DNA of 64,000 bases, taken from contig JAEYAU010000021.1 of the NCBI GenBank assembly GCA_023404705.1, positions 31,383 to 95,382 on the forward strand, in the 5' to 3' direction. The notes beneath the pieces are model-generated. The model saw nothing but the letters and a program-made list of their open reading frames with translations, was not told the origin of the DNA and did not search any database. The position numbers were made by a program, and so were the translations under genes. This DNA is from Pseudomonadota bacterium (lineage in GTDB: Bacteria > Pseudomonadota > Alphaproteobacteria > Rhizobiales > Xanthobacteraceae). The stretch's first letter is position 1; each line of letters starts with the position of its first letter. This document shows, one piece after another, positions 49,782 through 58,752 of this stretch.

Positions 49782-50798
49782 CTAGAGCAGCGGCTGCACC
49801 GGCGGCAGCGGCTCGGCGGCCGTGATGCTGCCGCGCAGGGGCTCGTCCGCGAAGGGATCCGCCGTCGCGGGCACGAAGTCCACGATCGAGCCGCGCAGGC
49901 TCCAGGCATAGGGCGCCGCGAACAGCGTCACACCGTCCTGGTTGAGGCCGAACAGCGGCATGTAATGCGGCAGGTCCTGGTCCTGCGCGAAGCGCGCGCC
50001 GCGATTGTCGAGCACGAACCAGCGCTCGCCGTCGCGCGCCGCCAGCACCGCATGATCCTCGCGGCTCGCCGTGTCGCGCAGCAGCACGATGCGCAGCTCG
50101 GTGGCTGGAACGCCGGCTTCGCGCAGCGCCACATACTTTGCGATCGCATAGTCCTCGCAGTCGCCGCGGCCGCTCGTGAGCGACTCGAGCGGCGCGCTCC
50201 AGCGGTCGGGCACGCCGTGCTGAGCATAATCGGTGGTGTATTGGATCGCCGCGTTGAGCGCGCCATTGACGTATTCGAGGCGCGAGCGTCCCGTGCGGCC
50301 GGCCGCGCCGTTGACGATGGCGAGGAAATGCGCGGCCGCGCGCGTGCAACCGTCGGCTTCCTTGCGGCAGGCTTCGAGCACGCCGGCCTCGCGGCGCAGC
50401 GTCGCCTCGATGCCGCGCCACTTCTGCCAGAGCAGACCCTCGGGCGCGCGGAACGCGAACAGCCCGAACGGCTCCTGGCCCTTCTCGACCTTGCGCGCCG
50501 GCGCGGGCGCATCCGTGACGGTCGCCGGATCGACGGCCGCGAGCCGTGTCGGTCCGCGGTTCTCCTGCTTGGCGAGCACGCCGTTGATCGTGAAGAACCG
50601 CGGCCGCTCAGTCTCGGAGGCGCGGCCCGCCTGGCGGGGCGAGTCGACCTCGGACTGAGCGGCACGCGGAACCTTTTTTCCCTTCGCCTTGGCAATGGCG
50701 CCGTCGCCCGCCGCAAGGACGAGCCCGAGTGCGAGCACACCGGTGACGACACGCGCTGCCGCGCGCGAACGGAAGAAGCTCAGCATTTGACGCCCCAT
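49782..50798 (-). CDS. LapG-like periplasmic cysteine protease (BTLCP)
   Basis: This is a bacterial transglutaminase-like cysteine peptidase (DUF920 family, as LapG). Residues 14-37 form a signal peptide or anchor (VVTGVLALGLVLAAGDGAIA). An extra charged region of about 70 residues comes next. The catalytic domain covers about 110-305, with the triad visible as C214 in GDCEDYA, H249 in EDHAVL and D264 in VLDNR. LapG cuts LapA-type adhesins at a dialanine site in the periplasm and releases them from the cell. Here both giant adhesins carry such a site at residues 118-122, and their exporter lies 1.8 kb away. The start at 50798 is chosen for length; ATG at 50786, nine bases after GGGG, is also possible. 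Family assignment is firm; the substrate is inferred. Confidence 0.88.
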   Translation of the reverse strand: MGRQMLSFFRSRAAARVVTGVLALGLVLAAGDGAIAKAKGKKVPRAAQSEVDSPRQAGRASETERPRFFTINGVLAKQENRGPTRLAAVDPATVTDAPAPARKVEKGQEPFGLFAFRAPEGLLWQKWRGIEATLRREAGVLEACRKEADGCTRAAAHFLAIVNGAAGRTGRSRLEYVNGALNAAIQYTTDYAQHGVPDRWSAPLESLTSGRGDCEDYAIAKYVALREAGVPATELRIVLLRDTASREDHAVLAARDGERWFVLDNRGARFAQDQDLPHYMPLFGLNQDGVTLFAAPYAWSLRGSIVDFVPATADPFADEPLRGSITAAEPLPPVQPLL

Positions 50799-51003
50799 CG
50801 TCCAGGGCGTCGGTCGGCCATCGAGGGCCGCTCCTCGTCCCGGATCTTTATGGGGATCAGGGATAGGGCCGGTGCTGCTTCAGGGCGGTTAAGGAGGTAA
50901 GTGATGGCGCGTAGAACTGCGCCCGAGGTGAATCCATCGGCAACGCGTTCCTTCGATTTTTAGGTAAACGAATTCTGGTCACCTGACGCCTTCGGGGGAT
51001 GCG

Positions 51004-52533
51004 ATGAAGCGACACGACGTGCTGATCGTGGGGGCCGGGCCGACCGGGCTTGCGCTCGCGCTCTGGCTCGCCCGCCAGGGCATCGGCCTGCGCATCATCG
51101 ACAAGGCGAGCGGGCCCGGCACCACCTCGCGCGCCATGGCGGTGCAGGCGCGTATCCTCGAGCTCTATCGCCAGCTCGATATCGCCGAAGCGGTCGCGGC
51201 GGCCGGGCACCGCAATCCGGCAATCAATGTCTGGACGGGCGGCAAGCGGCGCGCGCATCTCTCGCTCGGCACCGCGGGCGCGACACTCACGCCCTATCCC
51301 TTCGTGCTGTTCTATCCGCAGGATCATCACGAGCGGCTGCTCATCTCCCGCCTGCAGGCCTTCGGCATCGAGGTCGAGCGCGACACTGAGCTCATCGATT
51401 TCGCCGAGGCGGGCGATCACGTCACGGCGCGCCTGCGCGGGCGCGATGGCGAGCAGCGTTGCGAGGCGCGCTACATCGCGGGCTGCGACGGCGCGCATTC
51501 GGCGGTGCGTCACACGCTCGGCACCGGTTTCGTGGGCGGCACCTATCGGCACATGTTCTACGTGGCCGATGTCGAGGCCAGTGGGCTTGCGGCCGGCGAG
51601 GCGCACGTCGCCTTCGCGCATTCGGATTTCGTCGCGCTGCTTCCCTATGGCACGCAAGGACCAAGCCGCTTGATCGGCGCGGTGCGCGACGAACGCGCGG
51701 AGCGCGGCGAAAGCCTCACCTTCCACGACGTCGCCCATCAAGCGATCGAGAGCCTGGGATTGCGCATCGAGAAGGTGAACTGGTTCTCGACCTATCGCGT
51801 GCACCACAGGTTGACCGACCACTTCCGCCACGGCCGCGCATTCCTGCTCGGCGATGCCGCGCATGTGCACAGCCCGGTCGGCGGCCAGGGCATGAACACG
51901 GGGCTGGGCGATGCGATCAATCTCGCCTGGAAGCTCGCGGCCGTGCTGCGCGACGGCGCGCCCGACAGCCTGCTCGACAGCTTCGAGACCGAGCGCCACG
52001 CCTTTGCCCGCCGGCTGGTCGAGACGACCGACCGGGTGTTCACGGTCGTCACGTCCGAAACCCGTCTCGCCGACTTTGTGCGCACGCGCATCGCTCCGCA
52101 GATCGCGAATCTTGCCTTCCGCATTCCGGCCGTGCGCGAAGCCGCGTTCCGGACCGTTTCCCAGCTCCTGCTGAACTATCGCGAGAGCCCGCTGAGCCAG
52201 GGCAAGGCCGGGGAGGTGCAGGGCGGCGACCGGCTGCCCTGGGTCGCGCAGGACCGCAGTGACAATCATGCGCCGCTCAGCGCGATCGCCTGGCAGGTCC
52301 ACGTCTACGGCGCGGCGCCCGCCGACCTCGAAGCGTGGTGCGCGCAGCACGCCATGCCGCTGCATGTCTACGCCTGGCGTCCGGAGCATGGCGCGGCCGG
52401 TTTCGCCCGCGACGCCGCCTATCTGATGCGCCCCGACACCTATGTGGCGCTGGCCGACCCGCAGCCCTCCGCCGCGGCGCTCACGCGCTACTTCGCGGCG
52501 CTCGGTTACGTGCCGCGTGCAGTCTCTCAGTGA
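51004..52533 (+). CDS. FAD-dependent monooxygenase (PheA/TfdB family)
   Basis: The 509-residue product is a group A flavoprotein hydroxylase. It has the N-terminal FAD dinucleotide site (VLIVGAGPTGLALALWLARQG, GxGxxG at 10-15), the CDGAHSAVR motif at about 161 that binds FAD and NADPH, and the ribityl-binding motif LLGDAAHVHSPVGGQGMN at about 281. The C-terminal 130 residues resemble the thioredoxin-like domain of phenol hydroxylase-type enzymes. Such proteins hydroxylate aromatic rings using NAD(P)H and oxygen. The start is supported by GGGGG eight to nine bases upstream. It is flanked by unrelated genes and probably transcribed alone. The substrate is unknown. Confidence 0.88.
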   Translation: MKRHDVLIVGAGPTGLALALWLARQGIGLRIIDKASGPGTTSRAMAVQARILELYRQLDIAEAVAAAGHRNPAINVWTGGKRRAHLSLGTAGATLTPYPFVLFYPQDHHERLLISRLQAFGIEVERDTELIDFAEAGDHVTARLRGRDGEQRCEARYIAGCDGAHSAVRHTLGTGFVGGTYRHMFYVADVEASGLAAGEAHVAFAHSDFVALLPYGTQGPSRLIGAVRDERAERGESLTFHDVAHQAIESLGLRIEKVNWFSTYRVHHRLTDHFRHGRAFLLGDAAHVHSPVGGQGMNTGLGDAINLAWKLAAVLRDGAPDSLLDSFETERHAFARRLVETTDRVFTVVTSETRLADFVRTRIAPQIANLAFRIPAVREAAFRTVSQLLLNYRESPLSQGKAGEVQGGDRLPWVAQDRSDNHAPLSAIAWQVHVYGAAPADLEAWCAQHAMPLHVYAWRPEHGAAGFARDAAYLMRPDTYVALADPQPSAAALTRYFAALGYVPRAVSQ

Positions 52534-52541
52534 GGAAAGCT

Positions 52542-52556
52542 CTGAGTTCGGCTCAG
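52542..52556. terminator. Small hairpin at convergent gene ends
   Basis: CTGAG (52542-52546) and CTCAG (52552-52556) pair around TTCGG. It sits in the 19-base gap between the monooxygenase stop (52533) and the HlyD stop (52553) and overlaps the latter. It may serve both genes; the stem is short. Confidence 0.3.
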
Positions 52557-53878
52557 CGCTCGCGCATCGCCTCGTCGCGCAGCACGCGGGCGGGCTTGAG
52601 CAGATAATCGAGCACCGACTTCTCGCCCGTGAGGATCTCCACGGTCGCGACCATGCCCGGGATGATCGGCAGCTGGTGGTCGGCGGTGCCGAGATGGTTC
52701 TTATCGGTGCGCACCATCACGCGATAGAAGGTCTCGCCCTTGTCGATCTTCTCGTCCGAGATCGCGTCCGCGCTGATGCGCTCGACTTTCCCCTTGAGCG
52801 AGCCGTAGACCGAGGAGTCGTAGGCCGTGAGCTTCACGACGGCTTCCTGGTCCGGGCGCACGAAGGCGATGTCCTGCGGGCGGATGCGGCCTTCCACCAG
52901 CAGCGAGTCGTCGAGCGGCACGATGTCCATCAGGTTGGCGCCGGGCTGCACGACCGCGCCCACCGTCGTGACGTTGATCTTGTTGATGATGCCGTGCACT
53001 GGCGAGCGCAGCTCGGCGCGGAACACACGATCCTGCGCCGACTTCGAGGTCTCCTCGAGCACCGCGAGATCGCCCTTCGATTTGGCGAGGTCCTCCTCGG
53101 CCTGGGCACGGAAGGCCGCGCGCGCATTGGCGATGCGCGAGCGGGCCTCGGCGATGCCGGCCTCGGCCTTGGTGATCGAGACCTTCACGAGCTCGAGCTG
53201 GCCGCGCATCTCGGCCGCCTTCTGGTCGACGCGCAGCATCTCGATCTCGGGGATGATCTTCTGCTGATAGAGCCGGCGCGTCAGCTCCACCTCGCGGCCC
53301 ATCAGCTGCGCGGTTTCGGTGAGCTTCTTCTCCGAGGCGCGGAACTCCTCGAGCTCGCGGCGCCGCTGCGTCTCCTGCTGCGTCACCACGTCGATGTCCT
53401 GAAGCAGCTTGCGCATGCGCGCCTCGAACACGCTGCGCTCGGCCTCCACGGCCTGCGGCGCGGCCTGGATCAGGTCGGGGCTGAAGTCCGGGCGGTCGCG
53501 CCCCTGCGCCTCTGCATCGAGCCGGGCGACGCGCGCCGCCATGGCGCCGCGGCGCTCCTGCACCTCACCGAGCTGCGAGGCGAAGCCCGTGTCCGAGATG
53601 CGCACCAGCGGCTGGTCGCGGCGCACGATCGCGCCTTCCTGCACCAGGATCTCCTTGACGATGCCGCCTTCCAGCGACTGCACGACCTGGATCTGGCGCG
53701 AGGGCACCACGCGGCCGTTGCCGCGCTTGACCTCTTCGAGGATCGCGAACTTGGCCCAGATCAGGGCGACCACGATCAACGCGAGACTGGCGATCAGCAG
53801 CAGCCGCGAGGTGCGCGGCGTGCGCAGCTCGACAGCCGCGCGCACATCGTTGGCGAAAGCGAAATCAGAATGCTGCAT
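52553..53878 (-). CDS. HlyD-family membrane fusion protein of T1SS
   Basis: The 441-residue periplasmic adaptor joins the inner-membrane ABC exporter to the TolC channel. Residues 1-23 are cytoplasmic, about 24-44 form one transmembrane helix (LLLIASLALIVVALIWAKF), and the lipoyl half-motif QVVQSLEGGIVKEILVQEGA follows at about 62-82. A coiled coil covers about 110-280. The end, TGEKSVLDYLLKPARVLRDEAMRER, shows the signature of the type I secretion HlyD/LapC branch. The start overlaps the end of the ABC gene by 14 bases, so the two are translationally coupled. The likely cargo is the RTX proteins of this window. Confidence 0.95.
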   Translation of the reverse strand: MQHSDFAFANDVRAAVELRTPRTSRLLLIASLALIVVALIWAKFAILEEVKRGNGRVVPSRQIQVVQSLEGGIVKEILVQEGAIVRRDQPLVRISDTGFASQLGEVQERRGAMAARVARLDAEAQGRDRPDFSPDLIQAAPQAVEAERSVFEARMRKLLQDIDVVTQQETQRRRELEEFRASEKKLTETAQLMGREVELTRRLYQQKIIPEIEMLRVDQKAAEMRGQLELVKVSITKAEAGIAEARSRIANARAAFRAQAEEDLAKSKGDLAVLEETSKSAQDRVFRAELRSPVHGIINKINVTTVGAVVQPGANLMDIVPLDDSLLVEGRIRPQDIAFVRPDQEAVVKLTAYDSSVYGSLKGKVERISADAISDEKIDKGETFYRVMVRTDKNHLGTADHQLPIIPGMVATVEILTGEKSVLDYLLKPARVLRDEAMRER

Positions 53879-56099
53879 TGGCTTTCTTCAACGGTTCGGG
53901 CTGCGCCGGCTTCACGGGACCATTGCGCAGCTTGGCCAGCACCTCGTCGCGGGGGCCGTCCGCGATCAGCTTGCCGCGGTCGAACACCAGCAGCCGGTCG
54001 ACCAGGCTGAGCAGCGAAGTGCGATGGGTCGAGACGATGATCGTCATGTCTCCGGTCGCGAGCGTCTTCAGCCGCTCGACGAACTCGGCCTCGCTGCGCA
54101 TGTCGAAATGCGCGGTCGGCTCGTCGAGAAACAGGATCTTCGGCTTGCGCACCATGATGCGCGCGAGGCCGATCGCCTGCTTCTGTCCGCCCGAGAGGCT
54201 GCGGCCGCCTTCCGCCACCGGCATGTCGTAGCCGAGCGGATGCCCCGCGATGAAGCTCTCGACGCCCGAGAGCCGCGCCGCCTCGAGGATCTCCTCGTCG
54301 CTCGCCGCCGGCTTACCGAGCGCGATGTTCTCACGCAGCTTGCCGAAGAACAGGTCGGTGTCCTGCAGCACGAAGCCGATGCCGGAGCGCAGGTCCGCCG
54401 GGTCGTATTGCCGGATGTCGACGCCATCGACCAGGATGCGGCCTTCGCCCGGGTCGTAGAAGCCGACCAGCATGCGGCCGACCGTGGTCTTGCCCGAGCC
54501 GACGCGGCCGATCACGCCGACGCGCTCGCCCGGCTTGATGCTGAACGAGACGTTGGTCAGCGCGTCCTCGGCCGCGCCCGGATAGCGGAACGTGACGTTG
54601 TCGAAGCCGATGCTGCCCTGCGCGATCTTGCGCGACACGTAGGAGCGCTCCGGCGGCCGCTCGCGCTCGAGCGACATCACGCGGTCGATCGACTTCAGCG
54701 ACGTGAGGGTCTGCGTCGCGCGCGTGATCACGCCCGCGATGCCGGCGATCGGCCCGAGCACGCGCCCCGCCAGCATGGTGGAGGCGACGAGGGCGCCGAC
54801 CGAGAGCTTGCCGTCGAGGATCAGGAATACGCCGACCACGACCATCAGCATGTTGCAGAGCTGCTGCGCGGTGCTCGACGCCGTCAGCGCCATGGAGGCC
54901 CAGAAATGCACATCCTCGCCCGAACGCGCGGTGGCTGCCACCGAGCGCTCCCAGGACGACTGCATGCGGGCCTCGGCGCCGGTCGCGCGCACCGTCTCGA
55001 TGCCCGAGAGCGATTCGACCAGCACGCCGTGGCGCGCCGCGGATTCGGCCTGCAGGCGTTTCATCGCCCGGTCGAGCGGACGCTGCAGCAGGAAGCCGAT
55101 CAGGATCATGATCGGCAGCATGAGGAGCGCGATCCAGGCGAGGGGGCCCGCGACCATGAACAGCACGCCGATGAAGATGATCGCGAACAGGAGATCGGTC
55201 GCCGAAACGACGGTGCCGGACGTGAAGAACTCGCGCACCGACTCGAAGTCGCGCAGCTGGTTCGCCAGGATGCCGACCGATTGCGGACGCTGCGCCATCT
55301 TCACGGCGAGCACGTGCTCGAAGATGTTGGCGGCGAGCACGACGTCGATCTTCTTGCCCGTCATGTCGATGATGCGGCTGCGCACCACGCGCAGCACGAA
55401 GTCGAACGCGATGGCGATCATCAGGCCGACCGCCAGCGCGATCAGCGACGGGATGGCGCCGTTCGGCACCACGCGGTCGTAGACGTTCATGGTGAATAGC
55501 GGCGCCGCCAGCGCCAGCAGGTTCACGATCAGCGCCGCGATCGCGACGTGGGAATAGTTGGAGCCGAACTGGCGCACCACGGACCAGAACCAGTGCGCCT
55601 TCGGCAGGTCGCCGGCCGCGACCGTGCGTGCGTCCGCGGTGGCGGCCGGGCGGGCCAGGAACGCGTAGCCGAGATAGTTTCCGCTCACCACCGCAAAGGG
55701 CTGCGTCTCCGGCTCGCGGCCCGCGCTCGGATTGACCACGGTGTATTTCTTCGCCCGCTCGTCGATCGCCAGCAGGATGCGCGTGGTGCCGTCGCGCATG
55801 ATCAGCACGGCCGGCAGCACCAGCGCCGGGATCTCGGCCAGCGCGCGCTTGACGGGCTCGACCTCGAGCCCGGCCTTGCGGGCCGCGCGCTCGAACAGCG
55901 AGACGCTGAGGTGGTTGTCGGTGATCGGCAGGCCAGCGAGCAGGGCCTCGCGGCTCATCGCCCGCCCGTGATGGGCGGCGAGGTACAGCAGCGCATCCGT
56001 GAGGGCGTCAGGCTCGTTCGCGCCCTTGCCGGCCGGTGCCGGAGCAGGTCCGGAAGCAGGCGCGCGATCCTTCACCGCAGCCGGTGATCGGCTCTGCAT
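53865..56099 (-). CDS. T1SS ABC exporter with C39-like domain (LapB/LssB type)
   Basis: The preferred ATG at 56099 gives 744 residues (MQSRSPAAVKDRAP); AAGGACGAGG lies about 12 bases upstream, and an upstream TTG extension is less likely. Residues about 30-160 form a peptidase-C39-like domain that lacks the catalytic cysteine, as in exporters of RTX proteins with uncleaved C-terminal signals. Six transmembrane helices follow (about 180-460). The ATPase domain has Walker A GRVGSGKTT (about 528), signature LSGGQKQ (about 631), Walker B ILFLDEP (about 653) and the switch histidine in STHRTS. It powers export of RTX adhesins. It is separated from tolC by 188 bases and overlaps the HlyD gene by 14. 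Confidence 0.94.
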   Translation of the reverse strand: MQSRSPAAVKDRAPASGPAPAPAGKGANEPDALTDALLYLAAHHGRAMSREALLAGLPITDNHLSVSLFERAARKAGLEVEPVKRALAEIPALVLPAVLIMRDGTTRILLAIDERAKKYTVVNPSAGREPETQPFAVVSGNYLGYAFLARPAATADARTVAAGDLPKAHWFWSVVRQFGSNYSHVAIAALIVNLLALAAPLFTMNVYDRVVPNGAIPSLIALAVGLMIAIAFDFVLRVVRSRIIDMTGKKIDVVLAANIFEHVLAVKMAQRPQSVGILANQLRDFESVREFFTSGTVVSATDLLFAIIFIGVLFMVAGPLAWIALLMLPIMILIGFLLQRPLDRAMKRLQAESAARHGVLVESLSGIETVRATGAEARMQSSWERSVAATARSGEDVHFWASMALTASSTAQQLCNMLMVVVGVFLILDGKLSVGALVASTMLAGRVLGPIAGIAGVITRATQTLTSLKSIDRVMSLERERPPERSYVSRKIAQGSIGFDNVTFRYPGAAEDALTNVSFSIKPGERVGVIGRVGSGKTTVGRMLVGFYDPGEGRILVDGVDIRQYDPADLRSGIGFVLQDTDLFFGKLRENIALGKPAASDEEILEAARLSGVESFIAGHPLGYDMPVAEGGRSLSGGQKQAIGLARIMVRKPKILFLDEPTAHFDMRSEAEFVERLKTLATGDMTIIVSTHRTSLLSLVDRLLVFDRGKLIADGPRDEVLAKLRNGPVKPAQPEPLKKANAAF

Positions 56100-56287
56100 G
56101 TTCAAGATGGCCTCGTCCTTAAAAGGTCCGGGCGGCGCCTCCGCGCACCGCACGACCAATCTCTCAAGGGCGAAGGACTCTCAGGCTTTTCGCCGCCGCC
56201 CCGCATTCCTCACATTATCAGAAAACAAGGCGAGGATGAGCCGGAAACCGGTGCGTAGCGTTTATACCTAGCGTTAGCCTTACCGGC

Positions 56288-57943
56288 TCAGTGAGCCCCA
56301 GCGCCCGGCGTCAGCATCAGCGGTCCGGTGACGCCCGTCGGTCCGAAGGACAGCGCCGGCTGCGGCCAGCGCGAGTCGATCCCGGCGCTGGCCGGCGGCG
56401 CCGCCGCGAAGCCCTGCATTCCGTTCAGCCCCAGATTGGCGACGACCGACTGCTGCGACAGCGGCTGGTCGGGCCAGCGCTCCGTGAAGCGGATCACGGG
56501 TGGCGGCGTGCCGGGCGCGGGCGGCGGAGCCGGCGGCAGCGCGACCGACACGTTCAGCGGTTCCGGACCGGGACCCGGCTCGTCGATGATGATCGGCGGC
56601 AGCTTGGTCGGGAACAGTCCGACAGGCTGCACTTCGAGCGGCAGCGCCTCCGGCGGCGGGGCCGTCTTCAGGTATTCGAGCAGGTGGCCCATAGCGGCGA
56701 GCAGCTGATAGTCGGCGAAGACCGCCACGCCGCGCGTCGACACGAGCGACACATTGGCATTGAACAGGCTGTTCTCGGCATCGAGCAGGTCGATCAGGGT
56801 GCGTTGGCCGAGCTCGTATTCCTTGGTGTAGGCGCCGACCACGCGACGCGCCGCCTCGACCTGGCGCAGCAGCGCCGCGATGCGATCCGACGTGATGGTG
56901 CGCGCCGCCCAGGCCTTGTCGAGCGCCTCGAAGGCTTCGCGCTGCAGACGCGCATGGCGCATGTTCGACTCGATCATGCGCTCCGCGAACTCGTTCCGCC
57001 GCCACAGGTCCTGGCCGCCGCGGAAGATATCCCAGCTCATCACCACCTTGCCGCTGACTTCGTCACGCCGGCCCAGGAGGTTGTCGGAGTCGTTGCCGCG
57101 CAGTGCGCGACCTTCGAGCGACACGGTCGGGACGAAGGCGCCGGCCGTCGAACGGAAGCCGTACTTCGCGGCCTCGGCATCCGCGCCGGCCGCGCGGATC
57201 GTCGGGTTGTGGCGCAGCGCCACTGCGAGCGAGTCGTCCTTCGACGACGGCATGGCGGGCAGGCGACCCGGGAAGCGCACATTGTAGGGTTCGAGGCCGA
57301 CCGCACGGCGATATTTCGCGCGCGCCTCGTCGAGGCTGCGGCGGAAATCCGCCAGCACGGCCTCGGCGTTCGCGACGCGCTCCTGCGCCTGCTGCAGATC
57401 GCCTTCGCCCGAACGGCCGCCCGAGAAGCGCGAGCGCACATTGCCGAGGATGCGGCGATGCTCGGCGACGTTCGCCTCGGCGAGCGAGACGAGGCGCAGA
57501 TAGCGCACGACGTCGATATAGGCTTCGGCCGCGTCCAGCGCGATCAGCTCGGTGCGCTCGTGCACGCGCGCAGCCGCCGCGTCGACACGCGCAGCCTGCC
57601 GCCAGATATCGTTGATCGATGCGAAGCCGTCGAACACGAGCTGCCGCACCACAACCGACGCATTGCTGCCGTTCAGCCAGTCGCCATTACCAACCGGCGC
57701 GGGCGTGATGTAGCGATGCAGCTTCTCGGGACCGTAGTTCGCCTCGACACGCACCTGCGGGAGCAACGTGCCCTGAGTCTGCCGCAATTCGGACTCGGTT
57801 GCGCGACGATTGGCGGAGGCTTCGCCGACACCCGGATGGGTGCGGACGGCCTGCTGAATAGCGTCGTTGATATTGAAAATCTCTGCACTCGCCGGGGCGG
57901 CAAAGCAGAAGACCACGGTCGAAAGAAGTACAACCCGTCGCAT
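56288..57943 (-). CDS. TolC-family outer membrane channel of T1SS
   Basis: The 551-residue product begins with a signal peptide (MRRVVLLSTVVFCFAAPASA, cut before EIFNIND). It has the two OEP repeats of TolC/LapE proteins: LNGSNASVVVRQLVFDGF in the first half, and VMSWDIFRGGQDLWRRNE followed by YELGQRTLIDLLDAENSLFNA in the second. A proline-rich C-terminal extension of about 110 residues (PPAPPPAPGTPPP) goes beyond the usual channel and may be periplasmic. It supplies the outer-membrane pore and, in Lap systems, the place where the adhesin N-terminus is held. AGGGGG lies about nine bases before the ATG. It is the first gene of the tolC-ABC-hlyD unit. Confidence 0.94.
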   Translation of the reverse strand: MRRVVLLSTVVFCFAAPASAEIFNINDAIQQAVRTHPGVGEASANRRATESELRQTQGTLLPQVRVEANYGPEKLHRYITPAPVGNGDWLNGSNASVVVRQLVFDGFASINDIWRQAARVDAAAARVHERTELIALDAAEAYIDVVRYLRLVSLAEANVAEHRRILGNVRSRFSGGRSGEGDLQQAQERVANAEAVLADFRRSLDEARAKYRRAVGLEPYNVRFPGRLPAMPSSKDDSLAVALRHNPTIRAAGADAEAAKYGFRSTAGAFVPTVSLEGRALRGNDSDNLLGRRDEVSGKVVMSWDIFRGGQDLWRRNEFAERMIESNMRHARLQREAFEALDKAWAARTITSDRIAALLRQVEAARRVVGAYTKEYELGQRTLIDLLDAENSLFNANVSLVSTRGVAVFADYQLLAAMGHLLEYLKTAPPPEALPLEVQPVGLFPTKLPPIIIDEPGPGPEPLNVSVALPPAPPPAPGTPPPVIRFTERWPDQPLSQQSVVANLGLNGMQGFAAAPPASAGIDSRWPQPALSFGPTGVTGPLMLTPGAGAH

Positions 57944-58567
57944 TTATACGCCCCCTAGTCCCCTTGACCGTGATCCTATCTCTGGGCCTGTGGGGTATCA
58001 AGGGAACGACAGTGCTGAGAAGCCTCTACCAAGCACTGCCGCGAATATTGCGATGAGCCTGTGGCAGAAAGGCCACTCGGTCGGTGATCTCATTGAACCG
58101 CTGTTCGAATTAACCACTATGGAGACTCTGGACGCGGAGTCCATGACCCTGGATGGGGAGACAACTCCAAAGTATTCGTCGTCCAGTATCTGAGTTATTA
58201 CAGAAGAAGTCCTCGGCGGTGAGATAGCTACAACACATCGGCTGACAGAATTCCCCAAGCAGACCCGCATGCGTTAGGGAACCATAGGGAGAACAAGCCG
58301 TCTCATTCGGATCGGGTCAATTTTCAACTCATCCTCCCGTCTCGGTTGAGGATTGTTGCTTTCGATTGGAGGTAATTTTGGCCGCTTGGCGCGGTGTGGT
58401 TGGGCGCCGCTGGCTTGCTACCTCCCGGAACCGGCGGGCGGGCCGGTCACAATTCGGGCGGCCTTGCGCCCCGATTCCCACAGCACCGGCCGGCTGCGAC
58501 CCTCGGGCGGTTGTGATGTCCCCGGTTCGGACTTAAGTGAGTCGGCGGACGTCAGAGGAAGCCCAGA
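57944..58567. other. Intergenic region between tolC and the SCO genes
   Basis: No credible gene is seen; short frames on both strands lack ribosome sites and family features. The left end holds the tolC promoter. A GTGGC/GCCAC inverted repeat lies at 58061-58076, and an imperfect hairpin with GACTC/GAGTC arms lies near 58125-58143. The right third is GC-rich, leading to the small gene at 58568. Confidence 0.5.
57973..58001 (-). promoter_or_regulatory. Promoter of the T1SS operon
   Basis: Read on the minus strand, TTGATA (57996-58001) and TAGGAT (57973-57978) are spaced by exactly 17 bases and sit 30 bases before the tolC start codon. This fits a housekeeping sigma-70 promoter. Confidence 0.55.
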
Positions 58568-58732
58568 ATGTCTCCCGCGCCTGCCGCCGCCATTCGCTCA
58601 TCCAGCCGGCCGATGCTCGTCATCGCGGCCCTGGCCGGCGTCGTCCTGGCCGGCACCCTCGCGCTCTGGGCCTGGTACGGCACGGCGGTCTTCGCCGAGA
58701 TGGTCCTGGCCGGCCTCGCCGCGTGCTTCTGA
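58568..58732 (+). CDS. 54-residue single-pass membrane protein
   Basis: ATG at 58568 follows AGAGGAAG and opens a frame of 54 codons: MSPAPAAAIRSSSRPMLVIA and on to a C-terminal LAACF. A single hydrophobic helix (about residues 17-36) follows a short basic N-terminus, and a second short hydrophobic patch ends the protein. It stops 20 bases before the SCO gene, which itself lacks a ribosome site, so the two are probably cotranscribed and perhaps coupled. It may assist copper delivery or oxidase assembly with SCO, but that is inferred only from position. Confidence 0.55.
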   Translation: MSPAPAAAIRSSSRPMLVIAALAGVVLAGTLALWAWYGTAVFAEMVLAGLAACF

Positions 58733-58752
58733 GCCGCATGCACGTCTGACCC

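Noticed and set aside
49290..50900. Plus-strand open frame of 536 codons
   Set aside because: Most of it is the shadow of the LapG-like gene on the other strand, and its first part crosses the hairpin cluster. The product is Arg/Pro-rich with no family feature.
52442..55499. Long plus-strand frames opposite the HlyD and ABC genes
   Set aside because: They are antisense shadows; the minus-strand products have complete, well-ordered family motifs.
57998..58270. Two overlapping short frames (plus 57867-58193, minus 57998-58270) upstream of tolC
   Set aside because: Neither has a ribosome site or a recognisable domain; the plus one overlaps the start of tolC and the minus one covers its promoter.
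58300..58560. GC-rich stretch before the small membrane protein as a possible tRNA or other RNA gene
   Set aside because: No cloverleaf, T-loop motif or other conserved RNA signature can be found on either strand.
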